Assembly: GCA_037893245.1 (NCBI GenBank)
Contig: JBAIAA010000409.1
Span: 2,099,001-2,163,000, forward strand
Source: Crossaster papposus
Lineage: Eukaryota > Echinodermata > Asteroidea > Velatida > Solasteridae
DNA: 64,000 nucleotides
Direction of reading: 5' to 3'
Position 1 is the first letter of the stretch. Each line of letters begins with the position of its first letter. Made by a program: the position numbers and the translations under genes. The notes under the pieces were generated by a model. It had not been told where the DNA came from. It ran no database searches and saw only the letters and a list, made by a program, of their open reading frames with translations. This document shows positions 36,204 through 47,865 of this stretch, in pieces.

Positions 36204-36414
36204 AACTCACACAATTATCTTTGCAGACTTGCTTAAATGGGGCGTGACCTTTTCATGCAAATTCGACCATTCGAATATGCACAGTGTCTTCGTGCAGTCA
36301 ACTATCCATTTAGCAGGCGCGCGGGCCTGCGTAATTGCCTCTCTAATTCGTGCTGCTTCTCAAAGGAATTTTGTGCGTGGACGTAGTGTGTATTGCATGT
36401 ATGTGGCTTCTCCA

Positions 36415-36720
36415 TTTGCCCGGCTATTCCAACGCTGCATGGATGAGGGGTCCTAATTGCCAACTGAATGTAAAATATCTAATGTGATCCCAGTACACAA
36501 GAAAGATAGTAAAACCAACCCAAACAACTACCGCTCAGTTAGTTAGCACGGAGTCCATCATCAACGACAGTGTCCGGTTTCATCTTGAAACTCATCACCC
36601 CCTGCTAGCTTATGGACAAATCTGGCTTTCCTGAGCAGCACTCACAATAGCCTCTCATAATTCTTTCACAAGAATGTGCCGATGCCTTGGATCATCGTGA
36701 CAGACATAAAGTTAGGGTCG
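36415..36720 (+). pseudogene. Degenerate LINE reverse-transcriptase fragment
   Basis: Frame reads LFQRCMDEGS-stop-LPTEC, then KISNVIPVHKKDSKTNPNNY, RSVS. After a frame slip it reads DSVRFHLETHHPLLAYGQSG, F. This is the thumb-proximal start of CR1/jockey RTs (W(K)...V.P(V/I)(H/Y)KK...NYRP.S). Broken by a stop and frameshifts. Confidence 0.82.
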
Positions 36721-37073
36721 TTATATTTTTGTAAAGCCAATTAACACCAACTACATGTATCAAAAATTTTAAAAAATATAAAAATGTAAACAACCGCAGT
36801 ATCTGCGATAGTTGATTGGCTCCACAGAAAAGCCTCCAGAGAAGTAAGGAAATAGATAAACGACTTTGCACAGACGACTGTGTGAGTAGAAAGCTGGTCT
36901 ATAATCGTGTTGTTAATAGCGCGGCGCGCGCACACTGCGTAAAGAGAATACGGGACGTACACAATCAAATATCGAATACAGTCATCTTTGGCAAAGACTA
37001 TATAAGAGTGTGTATTCAAATGGTATAAATCGTGAACCTGTCAAAGAGCTTTATTATGAATGATAACACCTAC

Positions 37074-37143
37074 CACATCAATCAGGGCGGTGTCGTTGGA
37101 GAATCGATTCAGAACACGTCCGATTGGAACAGTATCGAAAAAT
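37074..37143 (-). CDS. ABCC9-like: ABCC exon 17: TMD2 loop FFDTVPIGRVLNRFS
   Basis: 70 bp, phase 2 to 0 (to residue 843). FFDTVPIGRVLNRFSNDTAL plus IDV is the most conserved ABCC TMD2 segment (FF(D/E)T.P.G.(I/V)LNRFS.D...(I/V)D). Acceptor tttcaatccag, donor gtaggt. Confidence 0.95.
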
Positions 37144-38039
37144 CTGGATTGAAAAACAAATAAAACAAATAAGCTTTTGGAATGACATGTATAAAAAGAG
37201 AGATAATGTGGGAAAAACACCTCCATTGGTTTTCGGTGGACAACACAAAAGCGTGATTCTGTAAGTTAATTTTAGTGCTGTTTAAACAAATTATACTTAC
37301 ATGTATTTTAATACCATGACGTCTTTATCTCAGCTGTTCAATTTTTGCAAATAAGCATCCAATTCGGTGTGCCAAATTGAATGATGATTTGGTGCTGTTA
37401 AATTGAAGTAATTTTTAATTTGGCTGTGCTGATAAACATATTTAAATGCCTATAAACAAAACTGAAAGTCTTGAATATAAATAAGAACCGAATAATATTG
37501 TTGGCACCGTGATTACAATCGCTTGAATATCTGCATTCAAAAACTAATTTGATTGTATTTTACCATACAAATCAACTCTTCAAATCCCCAGTTTAAACTA
37601 GGAGGAATACTATCTATCATTAGTCAAAAATTATTTATTGGGTGTGTACACCCAAGTACAGATCTTTTCATTGTACAGAGGCATGAGGCGCTGCTCGTAT
37701 ACACGCAGCCCTATGGGGAAGGTAACACAATATGACAATAGGATAAATTTACCCCAGAGCGAAAATCCATAGAAATCTAATTACCCCAGAGTGGAAACGC
37801 CATAGCGTTAAATATTACAATAGGACAAAGGAAAACAAAAGAGGGTAACAAAGGTCTTCCCCACAAGTCTCCATATGCGCGGTTGCGCTGTGCGTATGTA
37901 GGTGACTGCGTCATGCATGCACACGCACCAATGAATACTGGCTCTCATTGGCTAAACACGCAGTAGTGCGTTCACGTCAAAATCCTGTGTAAAGTAAGTG
38001 TGGTTTTTAACTATGCGACACTTACGAAGCGGATTAGAC

Positions 38040-38452
38040 CATAGTCTTTCCCAAAGACATCAGTAATCGATATTGTGTATTTTTGTCCGCGCAGTGCGCT
38101 GCAAATGACACGATTATAGACAGCTTCCCCACACCACTCTTACTATCGTTTTTGCAACCTGTTAAAATGGGGGGCGTGACCTTTACATGCAAATTCAACC
38201 ATTCGAATATGCGTAGCAGTTTCACGCAGTCAACCACCCATTCAGCATTCGCGCGGTCTGTGTTGCATATTCATTTAGTGCTGCCCCACAAAGAAATGTT
38301 GTGGGTGCGCATATTACGTGTTACAGAGAAATAAGACAAGAGGACGAGTAAGAGAGCTAGTCTATAATCGTGTCGTTTGCGGCCGTTCTGCGTGAAAAGA
38401 TTTTACACGACGTGTACAATATCGATTACTGTCGTCTTTGGCAAAGACTAAT
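38040..38452. mobile_element. Long-TIR element L, copy 2
   Basis: TAGTCTTTCCCAAAGACATC, AGTAATCGATATTGT at left; ACAATATCGATTACTGTCGT, CTTTGGCAAAGACTAA at right. Arms extend ~90 bp to GACACGATTATAGAC/GTCTATAATCGTGTC. Same middle as copy 1. Confidence 0.88.
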
Positions 38453-38514
38453 TGGACAACGACGTGTAAGTTGGTATAATCGCAGTCGATGGTCTTCCAA
38501 CAGCTACAACTTAC

Positions 38515-38684
38515 CTGAGCGGAACCTTGATGATATTCCACAGCATCTTCTGATGCAAGCCTTTGGCAGCCCGCATGACCCCCCAGATAACCAAAGAAAA
38601 GGTCATCACCCGACACACCAAGTAGCCCAACTCGTATGCCACGAATGTCCCAAGGTACTGTTCGACTTGTTGATTGACGTTGGT
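38515..38684 (-). CDS. ABCC9-like: ABCC exon 16: TMD2 helix and loop 3
   Basis: 170 bp, phase 0 to 2 (to residue 819). It has an extracellular loop (TNVNQQVEQYLGTF), a hydrophobic helix around VMTFSLVIWGVMRAAKG, then LHQKMLWNIIKVPLR, the (L)H..ML..I...P..F family motif. Acceptor ttttctacag, donor gtaagt. A long-TIR element (38040-38452) ends about 60 bp from the donor side. Confidence 0.92.
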
Positions 38685-38936
38685 CTGTAGAAAAAAACAC
38701 ACAAATTAACGGTCTCCAATATATTCATTCCAAAAGTTACTAAACTAGCTAGAACTCTGCACGGGAATGCTGAACCCAAACTCTACATATTATGTGCAAC
38801 TTCAGAAAGACACCTAAGACTGAAGGATCAGAAAATATGAAATATAAAAATAATTTATGGAAACCGGTAGTACGTATATTATAGTTTCACTCTTCGGCCC
38901 GTTTTAAACGTCGCACTTATGCCGTGTCAAATACAA

Positions 38937-39306
38937 TTAAAAGGTAGGATACACCATTTGCAGATATCAAGAAAAATTACTTCCGAATTATTAGGAAATG
39001 TCTTACTTATTTGAAAGTAAATAATGATTCTAGGCATCCAGCAAAATGATTGCGCTAGATATCCTGTAATTATTCTGAATTTTATAAAGAAAAATTCGCG
39101 ATCGCCAGACAGTGATTGCGCAAAAACACAAATAACATAAGAATAACTGCTCGACGCAAGTTGAAAACAAACGCTGTTTTTCGTGCTTTTGTAAAACTTC
39201 GGACAGGTCAGTTAAACGATATTTACTATAAATTACAACCTCCAAAATCTACCTATTCATTATAATTCAAGAAATTACCAATGGTGTATCATACATGTAC
39301 CTTTAA
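38937..39306 (-). mobile_element. MITE family A, copy 9 (reverse)
   Basis: TTAA-AAGGTAGGATACACC … GTGTATCATACATGTACCT-TTAA; inserted into an element whose GCCGTGTCAAATACAATT end has an inverse at about 39968 (AATTGTATTCGACACGGC). Confidence 0.92.
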
Positions 39307-40459
39307 ACTTGATTTGTTTTATATTCGACATGACACAAGCACAACGTTTAAAACCAATTTGGCTTGGCAAATTGAATTTAGCTCGGTAGAAGAATTAAGT
39401 TTAACAGGATCTGCCGTGCTTATTCAATTTAGCACGGCACTAGAACGACGCTGTTTCAAATAAAATTCAAATTTGCCCAAATATCGTTCATAATTAGGAA
39501 TGCGCATGCTCACAGCATGTGTGCGAGTAAAGAAAACCAACAAACAAAATTTAGTTTTCTTTGTCACGCTTTTAGTTGTGTTAGAGCCTTTTTAAATTCC
39601 TGGCTTCGTCTTTGGCTTAAGGTAATTTTAGATTCCCATTAACTGCAAGATCTCTAGCCACTTTCCGATGCCCAATATGCTTCAGAAACACTCAATCGAT
39701 CGATCGATGTGAACCCAACAAAGTTAAACTATTTCCATTTGGCTCCATTTCTATTTGCTAATTCTCAGTGATTAGAAATTCAGAAGCCGGAGACGAAGTA
39801 AATGTTTCGAAAGGCCCGAGGCTCCGTGCACGAGTACCCCCCTAAACGACAAGAAAGAAAGAGTTGGGGAGTCACTATCATTTTATTAAGTTCGACTGGA
39901 CATTTATAATTAGGTTCAGCATTTGAAATCACTGCCGTTCTTATGCTGTGCTAACATCGCACCAAATTCAATTGTATTCGACACGGCATAAGCACGACGT
40001 TTGGAACAACGTTCAGCTTATCATTGGAAATAATCCTCCAAAGTATCAATTTCAATTACTGCTCCCTAAAATTTTGGTTGGACAATTTATTCATGATAGC
40101 AAAATTATTAGTTTTATGGAGGCTGCTGATATTCAAACACACAAAAAAGCACTCCTGAGTTAGATCTACTCCGAGTTTTTTTCTAAATTATTTGCTCAGT
40201 CCTATTTCGGGCCAAAAATGACATTTTGGGGGGACAACAAAATTTAGAGTTACCTACTGGAACTGGAACCCGAAAAGAAATTTGCCATTTTGAACCCGGA
40301 AAAGTTTTAAAGTGTACGATGTATACTAATGTGTGCATAGTTTGGTTGTTGTTTTTTATTTTATTTTTTAAATTATTTTTCATTTGTTTGTTGTTTGTTT
40401 GGTTTTTCTTTGATATTTTTTTTGTGGAGGGGGAAGGGTAAATACTCAAGGCTACTCAC
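39307..40459. other. ABCC intron 15 (part); no gene; MITE M copy at 39600-39816
   Basis: CCTGGCTTCGTCTTTGGCTT at about 39598 and CCGGAGACGAAGTAAATGTT at about 39788 bound a ~215-bp element with CAATCGATCGATCGATGTGA inside; related copies are at 41400-41640 and 52190-52335. Outside it, AT-rich. Confidence 0.6.
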
Positions 40460-40665
40460 TATATTGCCAACACCGGACTCAGCCCAATCCGTCAGCGTAA
40501 AATTCGCCACTATGTTTAGGCCCGCATATGTACCAGCTAGGCAAATACCGATGAGGAGAATCAAGGGGCCAAGATTCTGGACGTAATACAGGTACACCTT
40601 GTAGGACACCGAGCCCCGTTCTATCTCCTCTTTCTCCATCAGCGATCCTTCCTTGATCCCTGCAT
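40460..40665 (-). CDS. ABCC9-like: ABCC exon 15: entry into TMD2
   Basis: 206 bp, phase 1 to 0 (to residue 763). LMEKEEIERGSVSYKVYLYY is the E.E...G.V....Y..Y elbow motif before TMD2. A transmembrane helix (LGPLILLIGICLAGTYAGLN) and FTLTDWAES, equivalent to the (Y/F)WL..W segment, follow. Acceptor catttttacag, donor gtgagt. Confidence 0.93.
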
Positions 40666-42022
40666 CTGTAAAAATGAATGGGACTTAACTATATAAACAC
40701 TTTTTTTGCAACAGTATTATAAACATTGTAAAGGCCCAATACTCGGCATGAATTAAAATAAAGGGTGCAAATTTGCACCCCTTGAACCAACATACACCCT
40801 ATTTTAGGGGTGCTGCTATTGTATCAATTAGGATGCAAAATTGAACCTATAGATGTCTTGTATTAATTTGCTTCGGCGCCGAATGTGTGGGGGGCAGCTA
40901 TAAACGTGGACGAGCTGAAGGCACGTAAAAGCACCATCAGGCAGCCACCATACGACCCATTTCTAACCACAGAACATATATCCAGAGATCAATTGTGAGG
41001 ATTTCTTTTGATATACCCACACTAGTCAGAAAACTTCTGTTTTAACTTCGGACTTGTGAGATCGCATATATTTTTTCATATAGTTGTTATGGGTAATTAT
41101 CAGTAATGGGCATCTCTAGACCCTTTGTGTCATGATTATTCAGTAGTTTTAACAATGACGCAAACATAAATTGCTACTGCTCAGTCAACAAGTCCATGTA
41201 GGCCCAGTAGTGCATTAAAGTATTTTGAAAACTGTTTCTGTCGACCTCTCACATTAGCTTAGCAGATACTGGGTTGGGTTAGAGATCGTAAAAGACTGGG
41301 GTTTAAACTCTGTGCTCATTTTTTATTGACTATTTTGGTCTCCAAGTTTATTGTCAGAGTGAGTTTAATTTAAGGGAAAGCAAGGCTCTGAGAACCCAAG
41401 GGCCTTTTCAAAACCGTTGCTTCGTCTTTGGCTTTGCCTCAGAATTCTGAAATACTGAGAAGCAAATAGAAATGGAAGAAAATTGAAATAGTCTAACTTT
41501 TGGGTTCACATCAATCGAGTGAATGTTTCTGAAGTACAACAGGCGTCAGAATGTGGCTGGAGATCTTGCAGTTGGGAGTCAAAAATCGCCTTAAGCCAAA
41601 GACGAAGACGAAGCCAGGGATTCGAAAAAGTCTTCCACTCAGTGTGGTCTAAATTTAAAAGTAAAAAAAAGTTTAAAAAAGAAGAAAATATATGTTTTGT
41701 TATAAGGATCTCATTTTCTTGTGGTAGGATGGCTCTGTAGAGGTGCTAGTCACCTGTTCCGTCTTGCCACTCACTGGCTCAGTTCAAGTTGTATTCGTTT
41801 TAGGTATTTACTTCGTAAATTTCAAAATATTTGTATAATATTTTTTTTTGTTTTCATGGATGTCTTTATAATTTTGATACTGTGTATCCTGTAATGTTCT
41901 TATTTGTCAGCCAGTGAAAAAGTGTAATAAAAAAATAAAAAAAATACGCCCAGTTACGATAATTGCCTGTGACCATCCTAGGAGTTTTTTTTTTTACGGG
42001 ACCTATAGCAACAAAACCTCAC
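40666..42022. other. ABCC intron 14; no gene; MITE M copy at 41400-41640
   Basis: The element with GCTTCGTCTTTGGCTTTGCC … GCCTTAAGCCAAAGACGAAG is inverted relative to 39600. GGGTGCAAATTTGCACCCCT at about 40769 is a perfect short palindrome. CTGAAGGCACGTAAAAGCAC at about 40914 resembles GCTGGCACGTAAAGGCGCCT at 63971. Confidence 0.6.
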
Positions 42023-42239
42023 CTTCAGATTGATGTTTCTCTGTCTTGATCTGCTTCTCCAGCAGCTGTCGGTCCTGCTTCATCGACTCCGACTCGTACC
42101 CGGACTGCTCCGCCTCGGCCTCTGACTCTGTGGCCAGCTTGACCGCCTGGTTGTACTCCGTGTACATGTCTGGGTATGCAGTGATGATGTCGTCCAGTGT
42201 TCCCTGGGCGGCTATCTTACCGTCCTCCATCTTGATGAT
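42023..42239 (-). CDS. ABCC9-like: ABCC exon 14: NBD1 end and NBD1-TMD2 linker
   Basis: 72 codons plus 1 nt, phase 0 to 1 (residues 623-694). IIKMEDGKIAAQGTLDDI is the standard NBD1 C-terminal strand-turn-strand. An acidic, charged linker follows (TESEAEAEQSGYESESMKQ, then LLEKQIKTEKHQSE), comparable to the acidic region between NBD1 and TMD2 in SURs. Acceptor ttctttttcag, donor gtgagg. Confidence 0.92.
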
Positions 42240-42315
42240 CTGAAAAAGAAAATGTTTGAAGGATGAGTGTCTGACCAAAAATTACACATCCACTGGATAT
42301 AAATTTGGATTCCAA

Positions 42316-42689
42316 CGTAGATACACCATTGGTAATTGCTTGAATTATCACAAATAGGTAGATTTGGGGGGTTGCATTTCATAGTAAATATCGTTTAACT
42401 GACCTGTCTCAAGTTTTACAATCATGGATGCCGAGAAAAGCACGAAAAACAGCGTTTGTTTTCTACCGGCGTCGAGCAGTGTCGAGCAGTGTTTTTTTCG
42501 CGATCGCCGTCTGGCAATCGCAAATTTTTCTTTATAAAATTATATTTTTCAGAATAATTACAGGATATATATCGCATTAATTTTGCTGAATGACTAAATT
42601 CATTATTTACTTTCAGATGAGTAAGATTTTTCCTAATAATTTGGTAGTAAATGTTTTCGATATTTGCAAATGGTGTATCCTACCTTTAA
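42316..42689 (+). mobile_element. MITE family A, copy 10
   Basis: The left end is eroded (CGTAGATACACCATTGG); the right end is intact (GGTGTATCCTACCT-TTAA). It has an internal short duplication, GTCGAGCAGT x2, at about 42472. Confidence 0.9.
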
Positions 42690-42900
42690 CCCAGGATGTG
42701 ATTTTGGATTCTAACGACCTTATTCAGGATGTGAATTTGGAGCATTTGGATGTGATTTTGGAGATCTTTTGTGGAAATGTCCGCTTTGAATGTAAAAATC
42801 ACATCGTGCCCTTTTCTATAGTGTAAATGGGTACATAGGTTGACCAATCGTTAACCAATGGTGCTCATTATACCTGTGATTTAATACTTGTAGTAGCTTA

Positions 42901-43467
42901 CAGAGTTGTAACCAAGTCATGTTTTCTTAAGTCTCAAGTCAAATTTTCTCAAGTCAAGTCAAGTCACAAGTCATTATAGTCCCGAATGAAAGTCAACTTT
43001 CAAGAAATATTTTGACAAACTTGAAGTACATATCCACAATATGTTAACAGCCAAGTGATATTCAAATAATAAATCAAAACTCAGTTGATCACTTTGACTT
43101 TGCAATGTAATAAATAGCATGCATACACACAGTACATGCAGTACATGTAGTACATGTAATAGTATTACGTACAGATTCGCGACGAGCGGCCAAAAACAAA
43201 TTGCCGTCACAAAAATACATCGGCTGCCGTGGGCGGATTGAACACAAGTTTTTTAATATAACACAAAATAGTAAATACGTGATGACTTGCAATGTCGTCA
43301 AGTCAAATTTACTCAAGTCAAGTCAAGTCAAGTCACAAGTAATTTTTCTTCAAGTCAAGTCAAGTCCCAAGTCATTTTTCATAAAGTCAAGTCAAGTCGC
43401 AAGTCACAAAAATTGGCGACTCGAGTCGAAATCGAGTCTAAGTCACCGACTCGAGTCAACAACACTG
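42901..43467. mobile_element. hAT-type MITE with 8-bp target duplication, beside exon 13
   Basis: CAGAGTTGTAACC … GACTCGAGTCAACAACACTG with GTAGCTTA on both sides (42893-42900 and 43468-43475). The interior has many CAAGTCAAGTCAAGTC tandem words near each end. CAG(A/T)GTTG termini and an 8-bp duplication are hAT hallmarks. Confidence 0.93.
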
Positions 43468-43495
43468 GTAGCTTACCAGAGTTTGAGTAGCTTAC

Positions 43496-43633
43496 CAGGT
43501 CGGCTCGGTTGAGGTACTGCAGCTGGTGCGTGACCAAGACCACGGTCTGGCGGTGGCCGAGAAGGAACTTATTGATGGCTTCCTTGAATAACTGGCTGCC
43601 GACGTGGACGTCCAATGCGGAGAGCGGGTCATC
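43496..43633 (-). CDS. ABCC9-like: ABCC exon 13: NBD1 Walker B end, D-loop, H-loop
   Basis: 46 codons, phase 0 to 0 (residues 577-622). DDPLSALDVHVGSQLFKEAI is Walker B plus D-loop with Asp instead of catalytic Glu, the non-canonical ABCC site. HRQTVVLVTHQLQYLNRADL carries the switch His. The RTVVLVTHKLQYL form is characteristic of SURs. Donor gtaagc; 19 nt downstream the same CTG-GTAAGCTAC string recurs, directly followed by a hAT MITE. Confidence 0.94.
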
Positions 43634-44209
43634 CTGCAGTGGTGGTTTATAGTCAAGTTTATCACGAGTCCGATCACAAGTAAATCAAAAGTCAATTCCA
43701 CAAGTCCAGTAACTCAAGAAACAGAGGTTGAGTTATAACTGAGCCGTGTCTTTGTTATAGTTCATTTGTGACCTGGCAATACGAAATGGGTGGAAAGTCG
43801 CAAAATAACAAAATTGACATTGTTACATTTCTAGACAGAAGAAGTCCTAAGTTGCTGTAGCTTATTCCTAGCCGCCGCTATACTCTTTTGAAATTGCTGA
43901 GGTCATGCTCCCTTGTTTTGAGAAAACGGAGTTCAAAGTCTGTGAACCGTGCCAACTCTACTATCACTCAGTGCAATTTAGCCACCAAAACACACTTTAG
44001 AGTTTTAATTGAGCTATAAAAAGTTGGGATATGATAAAGGATTGTTAGTTAGTATGTAAAATCGTTAACAACTCGAAACCGACCTCCTTCTGATTTTGAA
44101 CGAGCCTATACACTCTAACAACAATTATGGCTCCATATTAAGCAAATTCTCGAGAGTAAAAAGGGAAAACGGTTGTCCACTTGTGTAAATGCTTTATAAA
44201 CAACAGCTA
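43634..44209. other. ABCC intron 12 (part); no gene seen
   Basis: TGTGACCTGGCAATACGAAA at about 43769 looks like a GTGACC-type MITE end without a visible partner. Confidence 0.5.
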
Positions 44210-44211
44210 TA

Positions 44212-44791
44212 CAGGGTGACTCAACAAAAAAGTGTACCCATTTTCAAATTCATAATATTGCAAAACAATACTGAATTTTTCAAAAAAAGACAAATGTCTG
44301 TGGAAAGGGTAGAATGTCCTCTGTCCAACGGTATAAGATTCATCATTATGCCATTGCCATGGGTGACTGAACAACCAAGACAGTTATGAAAGATACTGAA
44401 ATCAGCACTGTAAGAAGTTGGGATGATATCAAGGCGGGCAGTATTTGAGACATGAGACGAAGATGCCAGCTAGATGCATTAACAGGAATAATTAAGTGGC
44501 CATGTGAAGGGCACAACACGTTAACTCTGTCAGATAAAGTGATAACAAAAAATGATTCATCGACCCTGTCATCACTTTTCCAATGTGTTCAAACAACATG
44601 TCACAGTGCTGATTTTAGTGTCTTTCATAACTGTCTTGTTTGTTTAGTCATCAATGACATCATGAACATTATACCATTGGACAGATGACATTTATACCCT
44701 TTCCACAGACATTTGTGTTTTTCTGAAATATTTAGTAGCTTTGCAATAACATAAATGTTCAAATGGGTACTAATGTTTTTGAGACACCCTG
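44212..44791. mobile_element. Tc1/mariner-like MITE O with ~160-bp TIRs
   Basis: CAGGGTGACTCAACAAAAAA … TTTTTGAGACACCCTG, TA on both sides. Arms continue inward through AAATGTCTGTGGAAAGGG / CCCTTTCCACAGACATTT to GTCCAACGGTATAAG / ATACCATTGGAC. No transposase. Confidence 0.9.
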
Positions 44792-44946
44792 TACATGTAG
44801 AGTGTACAAATTCAAGTACTCATTTAATGAACGCCTAATTGTGCGTTCGCACATCTGGCATTAATTAGCGACAGAATAACGACTTTCGTTTTCACAAACT
44901 GACACCAGAGCATGTTGCGGATATATATGATACTGAAACAAGTGTT

Positions 44947-45131
44947 TTAACCAGTTCGCGCCGGATGACGTATATAAACGCATAAACACGCCAAGTTCAA
45001 GTTCGGAAATGTATGTCAGCAGCGCGCAAGGCCGGAAATGCGTAGGTGTGCTTCCCGGCACTATCAGCCTGAACACGCTTCGGATCGAGTTTCGTTAAAA
45101 ATAATCCCGCCCGTCGGCTCGAACTGGTTAA
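44947..45131. mobile_element. MITE family B, copy 2
   Basis: TTAACCAGTTCGCGCCGGAT … TCGGCTCGAACTGGTTAA; shares CAAGGCCGGAAATGCGTAGG and GTTAAAAATAATCCCGC with copy 1. Confidence 0.9.
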
Positions 45132-45412
45132 AAGAGATAGAAATAATCTACTTCATCCGTATACTGGTGATATTACAAACAAAATTAACTGACCACCTAT
45201 AAACTTATGAAATTAAGATGGGACTCGCGGTGTTTGAAAAAAGAATTGTGCGGAGTATGCAATGTGCCTGGGTGTCAGTTGGGTGAAAACGAAAAAAAAA
45301 AGTTCTGTAAAATACGTGCGTGCAACGTAGCGATGGCGACGAATTGTGTTACATATTTTATACCACCAAATTGTGTAAGAATATTTTAGACCTTATTTCC
45401 CACTCCATGCTA

Positions 45413-46345
<933 letters not shown>

Positions 46346-46612
46346 CAGGTTGGCGTAGCGGTTCTTTTTTCGCCTTCTACCACTATGACCCGGGTTCGAA
46401 TCCGGCCTGGGCCAATATGTGGATTGGGTTTTCAGTCCCTGCCTGACTCCGTGGGTTTTCCTCAGGATATTCTTCTGGGGTTTTCCTCCCACCTCTAAAA
46501 CTGTACCTCCTTCTCATTGTCTTCTCTCTACAGGTTTCTTCAGGCTTGCGAGCTACAGTGCCTTGGGCACTTTTGAGGGATCCTTGGTTTTATTTCCAGT
46601 ATATTATGATAA
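46346..46612 (+). mobile_element. tRNA-derived SINE family S, copy 1
   Basis: GTTGGCGTAGCGGTTCTT (A-box side), CCCGGGTTCGAATCCGGCCT (B-box), body GTGGATTGGGTTTTCAGTCC, GGGGTTTTCCTCCCACCTCT, end TTTGAGGGATCCTTGGTTTT. Same family at 54752 and a fragment at 31676. Confidence 0.9.
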
Positions 46613-46659
46613 TACCAAAAATGAGTCAGCGATCATGTATGTGACATCATGTGATTATG

Positions 46660-46987
46660 CTGCGTTCCAATCGCGTCGTGTTTATCGTGTTCACGAGATC
46701 ACGAGTCGTATAATGGCATTCTAATCGCCTGGTAACTCGTGTTCACCAGTGGTGAACTCGAGGTGGAATTGTTTTTTCCATGTTCACGACTTCATGAACG
46801 AATGAAATACTCGCGCATGCGTGTTGGTTCACGTACGAGTTCTCGCGTGAGAAAAATGTCCCTACCGCACGACTAACTCGACTTTGCGCGTGCGTCTTGG
46901 TGGGTAGCGTTTGGAATGCACCCTACTCGTGAATATGGAATAATTCACGGTGAACACGATAAACACGACGCGATTGGAACGCAGCAT
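46660..46987. mobile_element. Inverted-repeat MITE Q
   Basis: GCTGCGTTCCAATCGCGTCG, TGTTTATCGTG at left and CACGATAAACACGACGCGAT, TGGAACGCAGC at right: TIR of about 35 bp, near perfect, flanked by ATTAT-like sequence. Confidence 0.9.
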
Positions 46988-47072
46988 TATTCACGCAACG
47001 TCACACACGCATGCAAATGTGACACAATTCTTCCCGGACTTTTCCAAGCAATTATGTCAGTTAGCCAATATA

Positions 47073-47234
47073 CAAATATTGACTGCTTTGAGTGGTATAG
47101 TAAAACTATCCTCCCGAGGTGATCCATGGAGCATTCTATTTTCCCGAGGCGAAGCCGAGGGAAAATAGAATGCTCCATGGATCACCGAGGGAGGCTAGTT
47201 TTACTATACCGCGAAATAAAGCAGTCAATATTTG
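47073..47234. mobile_element. Near-perfect 160-bp foldback
   Basis: CAAATATTGACTGCTTT … AAAGCAGTCAATATTTG; arms of ~75 bp include TGATCCATGGAGCATTCTAT, TTTCCC and its exact inverse, meeting at the GAGGCGAAGCCGAGG core, itself part-palindromic. Only a few mismatches. Confidence 0.95.
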
Positions 47235-47235
47235 T

Positions 47236-47602
47236 TTTATAACACCTCACACACATATTCTGCACAATTTAAGCTTCCTGAAAGTATAGTAATGACAAAA
47301 AATCTCCGAATTATACGTCTCTCGATCATACGTGTACTTTGTTGCCTTGATGAACGGGTGCGAAGGTGATAGAGCAATGTTTACGCAATGCACCGAAACA
47401 CACGTCTGGGTTTCAGTCACGCTTTCGTTGCTATGCGCATATTCGTGTGTTGCATGCTTTGCGCATAGTCCTTTTTGCGTGGTATAGTCTTTTTGGATAG
47501 TCTTATTTCTCCATGGTACAAAATAGTAAAAATAGCAAGTGACACGTGCCGCGCTCTCGGCCAATCAAGACACAGAATCTGTGAGTGAGGTGTTATAATA
47601 AG
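47236..47602. mobile_element. Putative TIR element TTATAACACCTCAC
   Basis: TTATAACACCTCACACACAT at 47237 is mirrored by GTGAGTGAGGTGTTATAATA at 47583. No coding content. Confidence 0.65.
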
Positions 47603-47766
47603 ACCTATTCGAAGGTCATGGCGTGCTCTACGGCGTACGTTAAAGGGCGCCTGCATCGGCGTTCTACGCGCGCTGCATACCGTGATTAGGATGTCTTGCA
47701 ACCAAGACTAGTGTGATGATTGTGAATATAGACCTTTGCAGTTAAGATAAAGTTGTTCAAGATTAC

Positions 47767-47865
47767 CTTTTGGTGTCTAGAGGAAGCGAGAACAGAACAT
47801 TTTCCATCAGGGTGCTGTTAACCAACCATGGCTTCTGAGCCGCCAGGGCCAATTGGTTCCTACTT
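47767..47865 (-). CDS. ABCC9-like: ABCC exon 11: NBD1 Q-loop
   Basis: 99 bp, phase 2 to 2. It encodes SRNQLALAAQKPWLVNSTLM followed by ENVLFSLPLDTKR. The Q-loop Gln and the W(L/I).N.T..EN motif are present. The more usual VAYA/VAYV before the Gln is LALA here, a modest divergence. Acceptor ccttcgtacag, donor gtaatc. Confidence 0.88.

Larger units (their letters stand above)
35852..37002. mobile_element. Long-TIR element L, copy 1, with internal insertions
   Basis: The left arm TTAGTCTTGGCCAAAGACAA, TGTATTCGATATTTGATTGT pairs with the right arm ACAATCAAATATCGAATACA, TCATCTTTGGCAAAGACTAT over roughly 100 bp. The interior shares GGGGCGTGACCTTTTCATGC and ATTCGAATATGC with copy 2. It contains a hAT-like MITE and a LINE fragment. 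Confidence 0.85.

Noticed and set aside
38370-38690. 106-codon + frame
   Set aside because: Antisense shadow of ABCC exon 16.
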